Source: Artocarpus heterophyllus (taxonomy: Eukaryota; Streptophyta; Magnoliopsida; Rosales; Moraceae). From it: DNA of 64,000 nucleotides. This document shows, in pieces, positions 12,606-26,000 of the stretch. The stretch covers positions 33,129,521-33,193,520 of the forward strand of contig CM046333.1 in the NCBI GenBank assembly GCA_025403435.1, in the 5' to 3' direction. Under the pieces are notes generated by a model, which worked only from the letters and a program-made list of their open reading frames with translations, did no database searches and was not told the origin of the DNA. Position 1 is the first letter of the stretch. Each line of letters begins with the position of its first letter. Made by a program: the position numbers and the translations under genes.

Positions 12606-15600
12606 ATAACAAATGCTTCATAAAACTTATAACTTAAATTATAAAACATCATGCATTGTCGAAATGTAGGACTCATACTAATCCTATTTCGTATCTAGGT
12701 TGCACATCCGCATCTAGATCATAATCTAGTACATTAAAACTGGCCAAAAAGTTCATCTTTTTATTGTCAGTCTGTAGATCTTTTATCATCTAGTCATTCC
12801 AGACTAGTGATAATGATTATCTAAAACATGTTACGTACTTGTCTAAAAACTTCTAAGGGTTCATAACACTTGAACTTAACCTTTCATATCTCTCTCTTGG
12901 CTTTGCTTTTGTGACCTCTCGGAAGTTCCTCTCTTATATCTTGAACTTCTACTTACGTCCAATTTTCTAGTAGGGATTTGTGTGTTCATTCTTACCAAAA
13001 TTTTGGTTCTACAGGATGTTATAATCTAGGAAGTTATGTCCTTAATGGGTTTCTTATGGACCTTATTGTACATATTCATCATGCATTATGTGGTACTGTG
13101 CTTATATGCTATATCTTGTTTATAATCTAGATAACAAGCATCAATCATAGCATTCATATCCATATCATACTTACACATAATGTTCATAAACATATCATAC
13201 ATATACATGTCATTCATATTACACATACACATGTCGTTCATTCTTTCATATCGTAGAGTTGCTATACATTTTTCTTCTTTGGATAGCAACTATTTCATAT
13301 TATATTCATATAATACTTTAAGTCATGTCACATTTATAATATACACACCAATCATAGTTCATAACATTCATGCATATCAATAGGCAAATAGGCTTTAAAC
13401 ATAACAATTGCAAGTTCCTTGCAAATCTTCTTTTGTACTTTAAAACTCTTTGCATAATAAATGCAAATATACTTTAAAAGAAACTTGCATAATAATTGCA
13501 AACTTATTTACAAATGCATATGTAAGCATTTGAAAACTATTTACTTTATACTATAGGTGAAGTCTGGACTTACTTGGACTTTACTTTAACATTCCCTTCT
13601 CCATTCCTATCTCGTTCCTTTTCCTTCCATTGGTCGACTTCAGTGTCCCAATGAAATGACAGCCGACTTATCAATTAATTTTCTTTTTATCAATCTACTC
13701 GATTGATAATATAATATAAACATTAAACATTCATTTCCTTTTAACTTCACTTGTATACTATTGGCCTACCGGTCTTTCATTAACTTTGTAACCCACCGGG
13801 GTTATCTTTCCATTATTTATTCTCTCATCTCACATGACGGTTATGTTACTTAACATATTACAAAATATTTTCTATCTAATAACGTTATGCTAAATCGGAG
13901 TGTTCGACTTCGTTCTAGCCGCTTCCTTTATAATGATGATTTTACCCTTAACGGGTTTTTTGTCAATCTCGTAACATTATAAAAGCCACATAAAATAATG
14001 TAACAATCACTGATCATGTATTTTCATAAATTTTTATGAAAGCATCTAAAACAATTTATTTTAAAACGGTTCATACTGTAGGCAAGATTCATACTTACTT
14101 GGACTCCGAGCTAAGCAGGTCTAGTTGTTCCTCGTTGTATCTACAGTATTCAAAGCATCCTCCACAATGCTCCTCGAGCAACCATGAATGGCTAAGAATG
14201 CTTCCTAGAGATCATACATTGCTCAAAACATCATTCTAGACTTCGTTACTACAGTTTGAATCACCTTGATCTACATGTAGTCGGTACCCGACAATTTTTA
14301 TCAGAGTGGAATTAGCTCGAACAAAGGTCACCATTGCGTTCAAAGAGTCAAAACGATTCAGGAGGTGGGCTCAGATCGTCGATCGGAGGTCTGGATCATA
14401 AAATCTCAAAGTGACCGTTGACCGGCGCCAATTGGCTCCGTTGGGGGCTGAGCTCGGACCTACCCACGCTAATTTAACCCTCCTTAGTTGATTAGTGGGG
14501 TCAATTTTACCTAATTTGGCCTCCATTTGCTCAAATAGAGGATGAATTTCTTAGCCAAAACTGGTGGCTTCGATCTCGGTTTCACGGTGGTGATTCGGCC
14601 AAATTGGCTTGGGGGTTTTGTTCCCCGTGGTGGTCTGAGTGTGATGACCATGGTGGTGCACTCCACCACCCTTGGGAACATCAAACCCGATAGGGACGGC
14701 GATGGCTTGATGGCGGGCACCGATCTCTGCCTTCTCGCGGTGCTTCCTCGAAATTGAAGGCTCAGAAAGCTTCATCGTGGGCCTCTGAGTGTTTTCCCCC
14801 AACCAATTCGGGGTTACAAGGCCAAGAACGGCGGTGACGGTGGCCAGCACGGTGGTTGGCGACAGTGTATGTGGAACTCTAGCATCGGGCTACCCCCTCC
14901 AGCAATTGATTAGGGCATCTTGCTTGTCGTCTCCCTCTGATTCTTTTGGCACCGGCAGTGTGCCAAACCACCGTCGGAGACGGCGGGTTCGACGATGGCT
15001 CCACGACGGCGACGGGACAGCTTTGTCATACCTCTCTAGTTGGAATTGAGCTAGGAGATTGGTACCATCTTGCTCCTCTCCTCATGCTGAGTCCATAGAC
15101 ACCAAGATCACGTCGATTGGTGGTCGGACGGTGGAGAAATCAGGTCGAGAAGAAATGGGTTTCTCCGCAACTTTAGGCGGTGCATGTGGCCTCCTCTGGC
15201 GGTGTTGTAGGCGGCACGACACACCGTTGGACTCAGCTCGACGAGAGCTCTCCAATGGTGTTGGAGGTGTCGAAAACGAAGGCCAAAATCTTGGACTGAT
15301 TTTGAGGAGAGAGAGAAAGAGCGTAGAGATAGAGAATTTTTTGATGATTTTTTTTTTTGAGATTTTTCTTTCTTTTATAAACAATTTTGTGGTCTACACA
15401 GTCTAATTCTGTACTGCATGACCTTAAACAGTCCAATTCCTATACTACTTTACTTTTGCAGTGTAATTTTCATGCTGCATAACTTTATCAGTATACTTCC
15501 TTACACTGTATTATTTTAATACCGTATAATTTTTTGTATTATTATAAAGTATTTTTCCTTAAACTGTACTTTTTGTCTTAATATAATCCTTAACTTAATA

Positions 15601-15634
15601 CATTTTTAATGCATTAGAAATCTCGGGTGTTACA

Positions 15635-16316
15635 CCACCTAGTTATTTTATATAAAAGACTCATCAATATAGCCATTTAGAAAAGCCGTCTTGACATCCA
15701 TCTGTCAAATTCGTAGTTGAGAGCGGCAGCTATGGACAAGAGAATGCAGATGGATTTAAGCATGGCTACAGGCGAAAAGGTTTTCTTATAATCGATTCCT
15801 TCCTTTTGCCTGTATCCCTTAGCTACCTAGTCTAGCTTTAAAGGTTTTAACCTTTCCATCCACTCCTCTCTTCCTCTTATAGATCCACTTATACCCTATG
15901 GGTTTTACCCTTTCGGGAAGATCCACAAGCTCCTAGACCTGATTAGTCTCCATAGACTTCATCTCTATGTTCATGGCCTCTGTCTAGAGTTTTGAATCAA
16001 CATCCTCCATAGCCTCCTCGTAAGTGTAAGGATCCCTGTCATGTTCATCCGGTTCAGCCAAGAAGGCCTCACCATTGAACATATACCTCTTGGGTTGACG
16101 CCTGATCATCCCACTCACCAAAGCCCTTTAGGTTGTTGTTTGGGTTCATTTGTTTTTTCTACACCAATTGGAGTGGTTTGTAGTGGAATTCCTATAGTGA
16201 ATAAATCACTCCTCAACTCCTCAAGCACCATTTTGCTTCGAGGCTTAAATTCGTCCATGTAACTCTCCTCAAGGAAAGTTGCATTAGTTGAAACCACAAC
16301 TTTATTTTCTTTTGGG
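15635..16316 (-). pseudogene. copia B RT N-terminal part and integrase tail
   Basis: This is the RT half separated by the insertion. Reading leftwards on the minus strand, 16297-16115 encodes the integrase tail ([17 protein letters not shown], parallel to element A near 320-370). 16090-15640 covers the linker and RT motif A region ([15 protein letters not shown] in broken frames), ending exactly at the insertion. Several stops and frameshifts are present. Confidence 0.85.
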
Positions 16317-17500
16317 TTATAAAAATAACCCCCCTTTAGTCCCTTTTGGATATCCTACAAATACGCAAACTTTTGAACGTGCTTCCAACTTATTCGCATC
16401 CCTAAACAGGACATGAGCCGGACATCCCCATATGCAAATATGGTTTAAGGATGTCTTCTTGCCTGTCCACAACTCGTGAGGAGTTTTAGGAACTAATTTT
16501 GAAGGCACATTGTTCAAAAGATAACATGCAGTTTGTAGTACATATCCCCAAAAGGACAAAGGCAATGATGAATAACTCATCATGGACCTAACCATGTCAA
16601 ATAAAGTCGTATGCCTTCTCTCCGCTACGCCATTCTGCTGTGAAGTGGCTTGAGCAGTCAAATGGGATAAAATCCTATTCTCTAATAAGTGTCCTAAAAA
16701 CTCATCAGAAAGGTATTCCACCTCGATCAGATCGGAGTGCCTTTATGGGTCTATCCGATTGCTTTTCCACTTCAGCTCGAAACTCCCTAAACTTGTCATA
16801 AGTCTCGCTTTTGTGGTGCATTAGGTACACATACCCATACCTTTAGTAATCGTCAATAAAAGTAACAAAGTACTCATACCCTCCTCGTGCCCAAATATTC
16901 ATCGGTTCGCAAACATCATTATGTACAAGTTCTAGAACCCCTTCGGCCCCATTGCCCTTAGACCCGAATGGTTTTTTGGTCATTTTACCCTCCAAACAAG
17001 ATTCACATTGTGGTATAGATTTCACATTTAAATGGCTTAAAGGTCCATCCCTTACCAACCTTTGAATCCTATTCAATTTAATATGACCAAGTCGCAAATG
17101 CCAAAGATAAGTCTTATTAGAGTGAGAAGTTTTAAGTCTTTTAGAGTTATTATCATTCATCTCAGCATTAAGCAATAAGTCCATCTTAGGTTTGATAAAA
17201 TATAGATTATTTTACATCCATCCAGAACAGATAAAAGATTTGTTTTTACGAATCACCACTTTATTATTAAAGAAACCAAATAGGAGTCTTTAAATAAACA
17301 AGCTATAGAAATTAAATTCCTCTTAAATTTAGGAACATAAAAACAATCGCGTAAAATTAAATTCCTATAATTATCAAAATAAAGATGGACATCTCTCACT
17401 ACTTTAGCTAAGACCAAGGATCCATCGCCCATCTGAAGCGTGAAGTCTTTATGTAGTAGACTTCTCGTTTCTTTGAACACCTATAGAGAAACACCAACAT
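16317..17500 (-). pseudogene. copia B integrase, pre-integrase and protease region
   Basis: The minus strand 17184-16843 contains the GAG_pre-integrase zinc-binding region (LWHLRLGHIKLNRI, then CESCLEGKM) and the start of the integrase core. 16721-16317 contains the rest of the core, with the QNGVAERRH motif typical of copia integrases. 17480-17253 has protease-to-pre-integrase linker sequence (FTLQMGDGS, FYVPKFKRNLIS). The frame is broken between these blocks. Confidence 0.87.
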
Positions 17501-17559
17501 GATTAGTTGCTCCAGAATCTATGACCCTAATGTCACTAGTTCTCAACCAAATAAGTTTC

Positions 17560-18425
17560 TAAATACAGAAAATCCCACCTACCTTCTCAGGAAAAGAAGT
17601 TCTTGTAATTCTTCTTAATGTGCCCGACCTTCCCATAGAAGAAGCAGTTTAGCTTCTTTGGGTTCTTCTTCTTTTACTTCTTGTTCTTGCCATATTTAGG
17701 AATAGAAGACTTCCCATTCTTGGCCTATTGTTTCTTTCCATTCCTAGGGTTAGGATTGGAACCAGAAGCAGCCGCCAAGTTGGCCTTTCCACCAGCAGGA
17801 GACTCGCTGATCAATAGTTCAAACTCCTGTAACTGTTTAATCAACTCCGTCAAGGTCATATTCTGCCTATTGCTCAAATTAAATGTAGCTCTAAATTGAA
17901 TGAATTCCTTAGACAGAGTCTCAAAGAACATAGTCATCTAAGTTTCAGTATCAATGTTAGCTCCATTAGTCTGAGCCTCAGTGAGGTAACCCATGACCAA
18001 CATCATATGCTCCTATACAGATGTCCCTAGTCTTTGCTTACAGTTCAAGAGTTTGTGAAGCACCAATTGCTGCTTTGTTAAGGCCTGGCCTCTAAGCATG
18101 TCTTCTAGATTTTCCAAGATCTACCTAGCAGTCTCATAATCTTCATGTTGAGCCTGCAGTATGCTATTCATGCTAGCCATAACATAGCAGCGAGCCTGAT
18201 CATTAGCGTCTTTCCAACGATCGTATGATTGGATTTGATCATTGGTGGAATCTCCATACACTCGGGAGGACAAGGTGTTGTCAGCACAAATTTTAGTTTC
18301 TCAAAGGACAGGACGATGTTTAGGTTCCGTTTCCAATCATTATAGTTCTCACCGGTTAATTGGTTTTTGTCAAGTATCGATGAAAAAACATTTTTATACA
18401 TTTTTAATCTACAATAAAGAATCAT
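17560..18425 (-). pseudogene. copia B gag
   Basis: On the minus strand the N-terminus encodes a copia gag start (SSILDKNQLTGENYNDWKRN near 18390) and continues in pieces to a nucleocapsid zinc knuckle near 17640. There the CX2CX4HX4C cysteines are largely lost (FYGKVGHIKKN remains). Stops and frameshifts are scattered, so no gag protein is possible. Confidence 0.85.
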
Positions 18426-18429
18426 ATAC

Positions 18430-19804
18430 TAAACATAAGCAAACATATCATAATAATTTAGTAACATAACACAATCATGTAAAACATACAATTGTGTTTA
18501 TGTGTCAAAACCTTAAAAATATCACAACCTTACAATGATAATTCCTAACTCATAATTCAATAAGCTCCTAAGGAAGTCTTGCCTAAATTCAATCAGGAAC
18601 GCAGATCCTGTCCTGATTAATATATGCCATTTAGGACACGTATGATCCAGTATATATTAATAATCGTTTCTTTGGCCATTAATTTTATTAACAAAGCTCC
18701 TATGAGAGGTTAGTAATAAAATTAATATGAGTGTATAACCATCATTTCAGTATTTTATCCATTATTTATAATCACTACTAGGGGTGTGCAACCATAAATC
18801 ATGCTAAAATACCTTATTTTCTCTGAGATCTAACCCGGTACATGATGAAGTTCCTTCCTAGGTTGAAACCACCATGTGTCTCCTATAGACCAACGATGGA
18901 GGCCGTAGGTCCTCTCTTTGAAAACCTTCTCTCACTCATTCTTTTGAAATCAAGGTTTTATTTTAAGAACATGAATGAACAATTTTTAATGAGTGGCACT
19001 CCCTATTCTATATGGCTTGTTATCAGTATACATGGTAAATCATATTATAATGCAGACAAGAAAAGCAATCAAGCAAAGCTATAAGCAAAATAATAAATAA
19101 CCATAATATTATGGTTCCACCCTAGAGAATAAAAAATAAAAATTACAAGAGATAAATCGAAACATATTATTGATTATTCATCCTTGAATCTTCAAGTTGT
19201 ATCCTTCTTCATGTAATTTCCATCTTCAAGTCCTCAATCTTGCATAGATCGAATACTCCATATTTCCGATCATATCTAAATTTAATGTTTCTTAGAATTG
19301 TCCCAAAAAATAAAATCAAAACTGCATCGAAAAATGCACCTTTTTTGAAAAATCATAGCTCTTTGCCGGCATGCCAATCTATATGATCGGCCTGTTGGTC
19401 GTGACCCTTCAACCTGCCGATCTTTTTAGGTCGGCCTGTCGGTCATGATAGTTCGACTTGACTGCTAGAGCCACCAGATTTCTACCCTGCTAACAGCCTG
19501 TCGAACCTGAAGTTCAGCCTGCCGATTCTGCGACCATCGGCCTGTCGAATTGAAGGGTTCGGCATGTCGACCAAGTAGAAATCACTTTTTTCCAGAAAAT
19601 ATAGTTTTACGTAGTTTTTAAATTTTATTTTCAAAATTCAAAAACATAAAATTAGAGACTCAAGAAATACCTGAGAACGCCATCATCCATCTTCTAGATC
19701 CGTCTTCTACTCTTCCAAACACCTAAAAGATTCTTGGTCTTGTGTCTTAAATTTATGCATCCCAGGGTACCCTTGGTCCATTTCGATTCAATTTGATTTT
19801 TGAG
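18430..19804 (-). other. copia B leader region with GGCCTGCCGA-type motifs
   Basis: Non-coding sequence upstream of gag. It has no recognisable primer binding site or LTR. 19370-19570 holds about seven degenerate GGCCTG(C/T)CGA motifs. The last about 98 bp (19707-19804) are repeated in inverted orientation at 36752-36847, so this end is itself a dispersed repeat. The exact upstream border of the element is uncertain. Confidence 0.5.
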
Positions 19805-20039
19805 GTTTAACAAAGCACAAGTTATAAAAATATTTGATAGCACCAACAATAGAAAAGAGAGATTTAACAAAGCTGCATAGATTCTTCTACTCCAAGTGTT
19901 CCTTGTTGCCATTTTGAATACTTTTTCCTTTGTTTTTTTCCTTTCTCTACCTTTTAGTTCTTTAATTTTCCTGGTTCTAGAATCCTTCAGCAAGCCTGTG
20001 AGAGTGTAAAAGTGGTTATTGCATGCCGTATGATTAACT

Positions 20040-23000
20040 TTGCTTCGCATTATCAAGCAAAATCTCAAGAGGGAGATTAGCAAAGCACATTTGAGGATGA
20101 TAGAACCACCCATTAAGGGATCAGCTACCTTAGAATACTTGGGAAAAGCGTTTACCAATAGGCATGGATCTCTTAGTGACGCCTCTACCTCTCTTCCAAT
20201 TACGAGGCGATGGCTTTCATCTGTGAAGAAGGTAGCAGAGGAGTGGCATGAATATGTGGACTCTTTATCTACTGGGACAAGAAATAAGCATTCCTCAATA
20301 GTTCCACCTGCCACTCTTCGGACTGGTGGTAGCATATTGGTTGGAACCAAAATTAGCTCCCAGACATCCACTACAACTGACACAATCGGTAAATCTTTCA
20401 AATATGTCTCATGGAGAAGAGGAAATATAATATTTATCGATAGGTGTGTTGATTTCTTGAATTTGGTTTTGTCAGATTTGTCTTCACTAGGGAGGAAACT
20501 ACCTGAATGCAAGGGAGAAAGGATTGATTTATTGGTCAGACTTGGTCTGTTAAAGCTAGTAAGCGAAGTAAGTGGACTGAACCTGGAAGTTCTGCCCGAA
20601 ACTCTTGAACTTAACCTCACCAAGCTAAGGGCTGTTCAATCTCAACTTCAAAAGATTATAGTCATTTCTAACTGGTAAGTGCACAAATTGTTTTCCTATT
20701 GATTTCCTCAACTGGTTGCCTGATCTTGAACACAAAATTAGTGAAAATGTAGCTTGCTCATCACGATACCTTTTTTACATCCGTAGAATTTCTTTTGTAA
20801 CTTTTAGAGTCAATGCTTGGAAACTTAATTGATTTGAGCATTGAAATTACACTCCATGCAAATGTAGCTAGATCCATTGAATTAAAACCATCCTCTCTCA
20901 CTTTCACACACGCACATGCACGTGCGCGATTTCTGTGAGGATGCTTGAATTTTGGTACTCATTCGAAAACTACATGCATGAATTATCATATCTATGTTTG
21001 TGTCTTCGGTCTTCAATGTTTTAAATTTCTCAGACTTGCGTGGTTTTCTAATTCTCTTTGTTTGCCAATAGACACAAGCATGGTTGTGTGTTTATCCTTA
21101 ATAAGTACTGTTGAGTCAATCCTCATATGTCATTTTTTACTTGAATTAGGTTTGGCATATGATTTTATTGAAGTTTATTTGCTGAGCTTAAAAACGGTGG
21201 CGTTTCATTACCAGGGCCGAAGAGAAATGGGCATATGATATGGACTTCACCAAAATAAAGTAGAGAATAAATTGTATATTAAGCAGCATTGTTTTAGGTG
21301 TATAAAAGCAGGTGGTACTCAGGTAGATGGATGGTCTTCATCTTCTTTGCAATAGCAGAACAGGAAAAAAAATTAGAGAAGAGAGAGAGAAAGAGAGTTC
21401 AATCTTGTAACAGAAAAAGCCTAGAGAGAGAGAGTGATTCTTGAGCAAGAAAGGGAGTGAGAAAACACAGTTTTCTCTAGGAAAAGATTTTCTTGTTTGT
21501 TTGTTTGTTTGTTTCTCTTGGGTAGAGGCTTAGGGTCTATGGATTGATTCTTGAAATTCTTCTGTAAACTTGATCAAATTCTTTTGAGTGAAGATCGAAT
21601 TTCCTCTGGGGAGTTCGCAGAGATGTAGGCTATTATTTTGGCCAAGCCTCGAAAACAAATTGCTCGTGTTCTTGATTTCTATTTTTGATTCTTGTTTGAC
21701 AATTTGTGTTAGTTGATTTCCTAACAGTGGCATAAGAGCGGGTTTTTCGGCGACTGATTCTCAGTCAAGAACGCTGGAGTTTGTAAGAAAACAAGAGCCT
21801 GGCGAGGTTCTCTGAATCTTGGGGAATTTGAAGACATTCCTCTTGATTCGAGTTTGTCTGAAGGGGTTTCAGAAACGATCTTGAAGAAAGATTTGCAGCA
21901 CAACAAAAGGGTCTTCCACGCTACTATTATGAACAATACGAAGGTCGAAGTAGATAAGTTTGATGGATCTGGAGATTTTCGTCTATGGCAGAGGAAAATC
22001 AGAGGCTTATTGGCTCAACAGAAACTGCTTAAGGAGCTTGATGTTTATCCCAAATGGTCAGATGATTGTTTAGAAGACCAAATTCAAGAATATCTTGAGA
22101 CAGCCACAAGTATTATTATTCTTCATTTATCCGATTTGATTATAAGAATGGTTGACAAAGAAGATTCCCCTGCTAAAATTTGGGCCAAACTAGATGAGCT
22201 GTTCCAAAGGAAATCACTCACAAATAAAAACTTCTAAAAGGAAAGGCTATTTGGATTCAAGATTTCTGCATCTAGAACTTTAGATCAGAACTTATATGAC
22301 TTCCTGAGAATGAATATTGAACTGGCAAATTCTGGAGAAAATGAGACGTTGAGTGATGAAAATCAAGCAATTATTTTGCTAAATGCCCTACCAGACTCGT
22401 TTAAGGAAGTAAAATCAGCCATTAAGTATGGCAGGGCTTCTATTACCTTAAGAGAGGTAATAACTGCTTTGAAGTCAAGGGATCTTGAAATCAAGATTGA
22501 AAAACAAGATTCCTCAAATGCAAAAAACTACTTTGCTAGAGGGAGAAATCAGCAAAAGGGTAATACTCCAAGAAGCAAAAGTCGTAGCAAGTCAAGAGGA
22601 AGGTCAAGTTCAAGGGGTCCTAACTTTGATAAGAAATGTTTCTACTGTAATAAACTTGGACATATAAAGAAAGAATGCTATGCCTATCAAAGAAAGCAAA
22701 AGGAGAAGAACATTGTTTCTAATGGGAATGTTAATCAAGAAGTTGCAAATCTTAGTGAGGGTTATAGCACTGATGGAGAGGTTTTATTGGCTACTAATAA
22801 AGTGGACAGTCAGGATTGGATACTAGATTCTGGCTGTACCTATCACATGACCCATAATAAAGCATGGTTGTCTGACTTCAAGAAGATAGATGGTGGTAAG
22901 GTTCTAATGGGAAATAGTCAAACTTGTCAAGTAGAAGGTGTTGGAACGTGGCCATCAAAATGTTTGATGGGGTTGTAAGACAGTTAAAAGATGTCAGGTA

Positions 23001-26000
23001 TGTTCCAACTTTGGCAAGAAATTTGATTTCTCTTGGAATCTTGGATGACTCTGGTTATTCCAACAAAATTGAAAATGGTACAATGAGGATCAACAAGGGT
23101 TCCTTAGTGGTCATTAAAGGAATAAAGAAGGAGGGACTCTATCACCTTCAAGGAGAGACACTTACTGAAAATTTATCTATGGCTATTGCTCCTGAGGATA
23201 CTAAGGCAATATTATGGCACAATAGGCTGGGACATATTAGTGAGAAGGGCTTGAAAATTATGAGTGAGCAGAAGCTATTGGGGAAGGACAAAATCAGTAA
23301 GGTTGATTTTTGTGAATATTGCATCTTGGGAAAACAACACAAGCTCAGTTTCAAAACAAGAACTCATGAATCGAAGGCCATCCTAGAGTATGTCCATTCA
23401 GATCTCTGGGGTCCAAAAACAGTTCCAACTCGTGGAGGTAATCTTTATTTTCTGTCTGTTGTTGATGATTTTCATTAAAAATGATGCTTTAAGTAAATTC
23501 AAGCAGTGGAAAATTTTACATGAAAATTTGATAGATAGAAAAGTAAAGACTTTAAGAACTGACAATAGTTTGGAATTTTTTAATAAAGAATTTAATGACT
23601 ATTGTAGTGAATCAAGTATACAAAGACATAGAACTATAAGAAAAACCCCTCAACAAAACGGGGTTGCAGAAAGGATGAATAGGACATTGTTAGATTAGTC
23701 AAGATGCAAGCTTTTTCATGCTGGTCTTCCTAAAAGTTTTTGGGGAGAAGTAGTTGTTACTTCTGCATATCTGATAAATAGATGCCCATCTACTGCTATA
23801 AGTTTTAAGACCCCTGAGGAGGTTTGGAAGAACAAGCCTCCAAATCTCTCTCATTTAAAAGTTTTTGGATGTGCTGCCTTTGCACATCAAAAGGAGAATA
23901 AGTTAGATCCCAGGTCTATCAAATGTGTATGTTTGGGTTATCCTGAAGGTACTAAAGGGTATAGGTTATGGGTGAAAGATGGTAAGGGATTTAAGACTAT
24001 AATCAATGGGGATGTTATATTTAATGAAAATGGATTTCCATGTCTTGCTAATCCTGGTGGTGTTGTAGGAAAAGTTTCTTCTATTACTAACCCTGCAGGT
24101 ACAGTAGTAACCTAAGTTCAGGTGGAGCCATTACAAGGGAATACCAAATAGGTGGAGCATCGAACTGAAGAAATATCTGATTGAATTGAACATGAGTTGA
24201 TGGAAGTCCACTCTAGAGGACAGCAGGAGCAATTACAATCTCAATCAGATGATTACATGCTTGTCAAAGACAGGGCCAAGAGAGTGTCTAAACCTCTACA
24301 GAGATATGGTTTTACAGCTTATTTAGATCTTCTTGCGTATGCTTTTATGACTGTTGTGGACTTAGATAAGAAGGAACCAAAAAATTATCAAGAGGCAATC
24401 AAATGCAAAGATTCAAAGCTGTGGATAGCAGCCATGAAGGAAGAGATGGCATCATTATACAGAAATGAAACATGGATTATGGTTTCAAGACCTATGGAGC
24501 AGTTGGTTGTGGCTTGTAGATGAATTTTCAAAATCAAGGAAGGAGCCACAAGAGCTGATTCTATCAAGTACAAGGCAAGATTAGTGGCAAAAGGGTTCAC
24601 ACAAAGAGAGGGAGTGGATTTTATAGAGGTCTTCTCACCTATGGTCAAATATAAAACCATAAGGATAATGTTGTCTCTAGTTACCCAGTTTGATCTGGAT
24701 TTGGAGCAGATGGATGTGAAAACTACCTTCCTACACGGTGAGTTAGAAGAAAGAATCTTTATGGAGCAACCAGAGGGCTTTGAAGCTCATAAAGGCAAAA
24801 ACATGGTTTGCCTCTTAAAGAAATCATTGTATGGGCTTAAGCAATCACCTAGGCAATGGTACAAGAGGTTTGACTCTTTTATGGTCAATCAAGGTTTTCA
24901 AAGAAGTTGGTATGATTCCTGTCTTTACTTCAGAGGCTCTAAAATCCTTGAAGCTGACTATTTACTATTATACGTGGATGATATGCTTTTGATCTGTAAG
25001 GACAAAACTAAGCTTGAGAGAATGAAGAAAATGCTTAGCTTGGAATTTGATATGAAAGACCTAGGAGCTGCTAGGAGAATTTTGGGTATGAATATCAATA
25101 GAAACAGGAATAAGGACATCTTGTGTTTGAATCAGAGAGGCTATCTTAAAAAGGTCATTGAGAAATTCTCTATGAAAGGTGCTAAACCAACTTCACAGCC
25201 TATAACTAGTCAATTTCAGTTGTCTATGCTGCAATGTCCCAAAACTGACGAAAGAAAAGCAGTACATGGATAATGTCCCATATGCAAATGCAATCGGGTC
25301 TGTTATGTACTCAATGATTTGCACAAGGCCTGATTTGGCTTTTGCAATAAGTACATTAAGTAGGTATACGGCCAACCCGGGGAAGGAACACTGGAGGGCA
25401 ATGAAGTGGCTATTAAGATACATTGCTAAAACCACTAATTATGGGTTGCTATACAAGAGGAATAGAAATCAAGTATGTGTAGAAGGGTTTGTATATTTTG
25501 ATTATGCAGGTGACAAGGACACTAGGAGGTCTACAACTTCATACTTCTTTTTGGTTTGTAGAAATTGCGTAAGCTGGAAAACGCAGTTGCAACCTGTCGT
25601 GGCACTCTCAACCACTGAAGCCGAGTATATTGCTGCAACAGAAGCAATTAAGGAAGGAATTTGGTTGCAGGGACTTTTGCAAGAGCTGAAGCTTTTGGAA
25701 GGGTGTGCTACTGTGTTCTCAGATAGTCAAAGTGCTATTCACCTTTGTAAAAATCCTGTTTTCCATGACAGAACTAAACATATAGCGGTGAAGTATCATT
25801 TTATAAGAGATAAGGTGTCTCAAGGAGTAATAAAGGTTGAAAAGGTCTCCACTGAAGAAAACCCAGCTGATATGGGAACAAAGGTCATTACTCTCAGTAA
25901 GTTCAAGCATTGTATTGAACTGCTGAGAATTGAACGTAGTTGATTGTTGAGGTATTCGAGCAAGGATCCAGAGGAAATAATTTGTACACTCAAACATCAT

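Larger units (their letters stand above)
10697..15634 (-). mobile_element. 4.94 kb LTR-type insertion, probable solo Tekay-type LTR
   Basis: The insertion is delimited exactly. CCACC at 10692-10696 is repeated at 15635-15639, and the insert has TG...CA ends (TGTGACGACC...GGGTGTTACA). On the minus strand it starts TGTAACACCC, the usual start of Tekay/Del LTRs. It has a TATA-like TTTATAAAAG near 15378, a CT-rich stretch downstream and the segment TTACTGAGCGAAAGCTCA (near 11300), which resembles the young Tekay LTR near 42750. It has no gag or pol and no repeat of its own ends, so it fits a solo LTR left by recombination. If so, it is unusually long. A non-autonomous element with lost LTRs is the alternative. 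Confidence 0.65.
7529..19804 (-). mobile_element. Ty1/copia retrotransposon B (minus strand), interrupted
   Basis: A reverse-strand element of the same family as A. In its own direction it reads: leader (about 19804-18430), gag (18425-17580), protease/pre-integrase (17480-16850), integrase (16830-16300), RT (split), RNase H (to 9539), 3' LTR (9500-7529). No 5' LTR or primer binding site is recognisable upstream of gag, so the 5' end is deleted or highly diverged. RT is interrupted by the 4.94 kb insertion at 10697-15634. All coding parts carry stops and frameshifts. Confidence 0.85.

Noticed and set aside
14542..15406. Several overlapping open frames in the GC-rich part of the 4.94 kb insertion
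   Set aside because: No domain in any frame and frames overlap on both strands; the higher GC alone explains the lack of stops.
19694..20623. 309-codon open frame on the minus strand
   Set aside because: It lies antisense to the TCP11 exon and the shared 97-bp repeat and has no domain; the TCP11 reading on the plus strand is clearly the real one.
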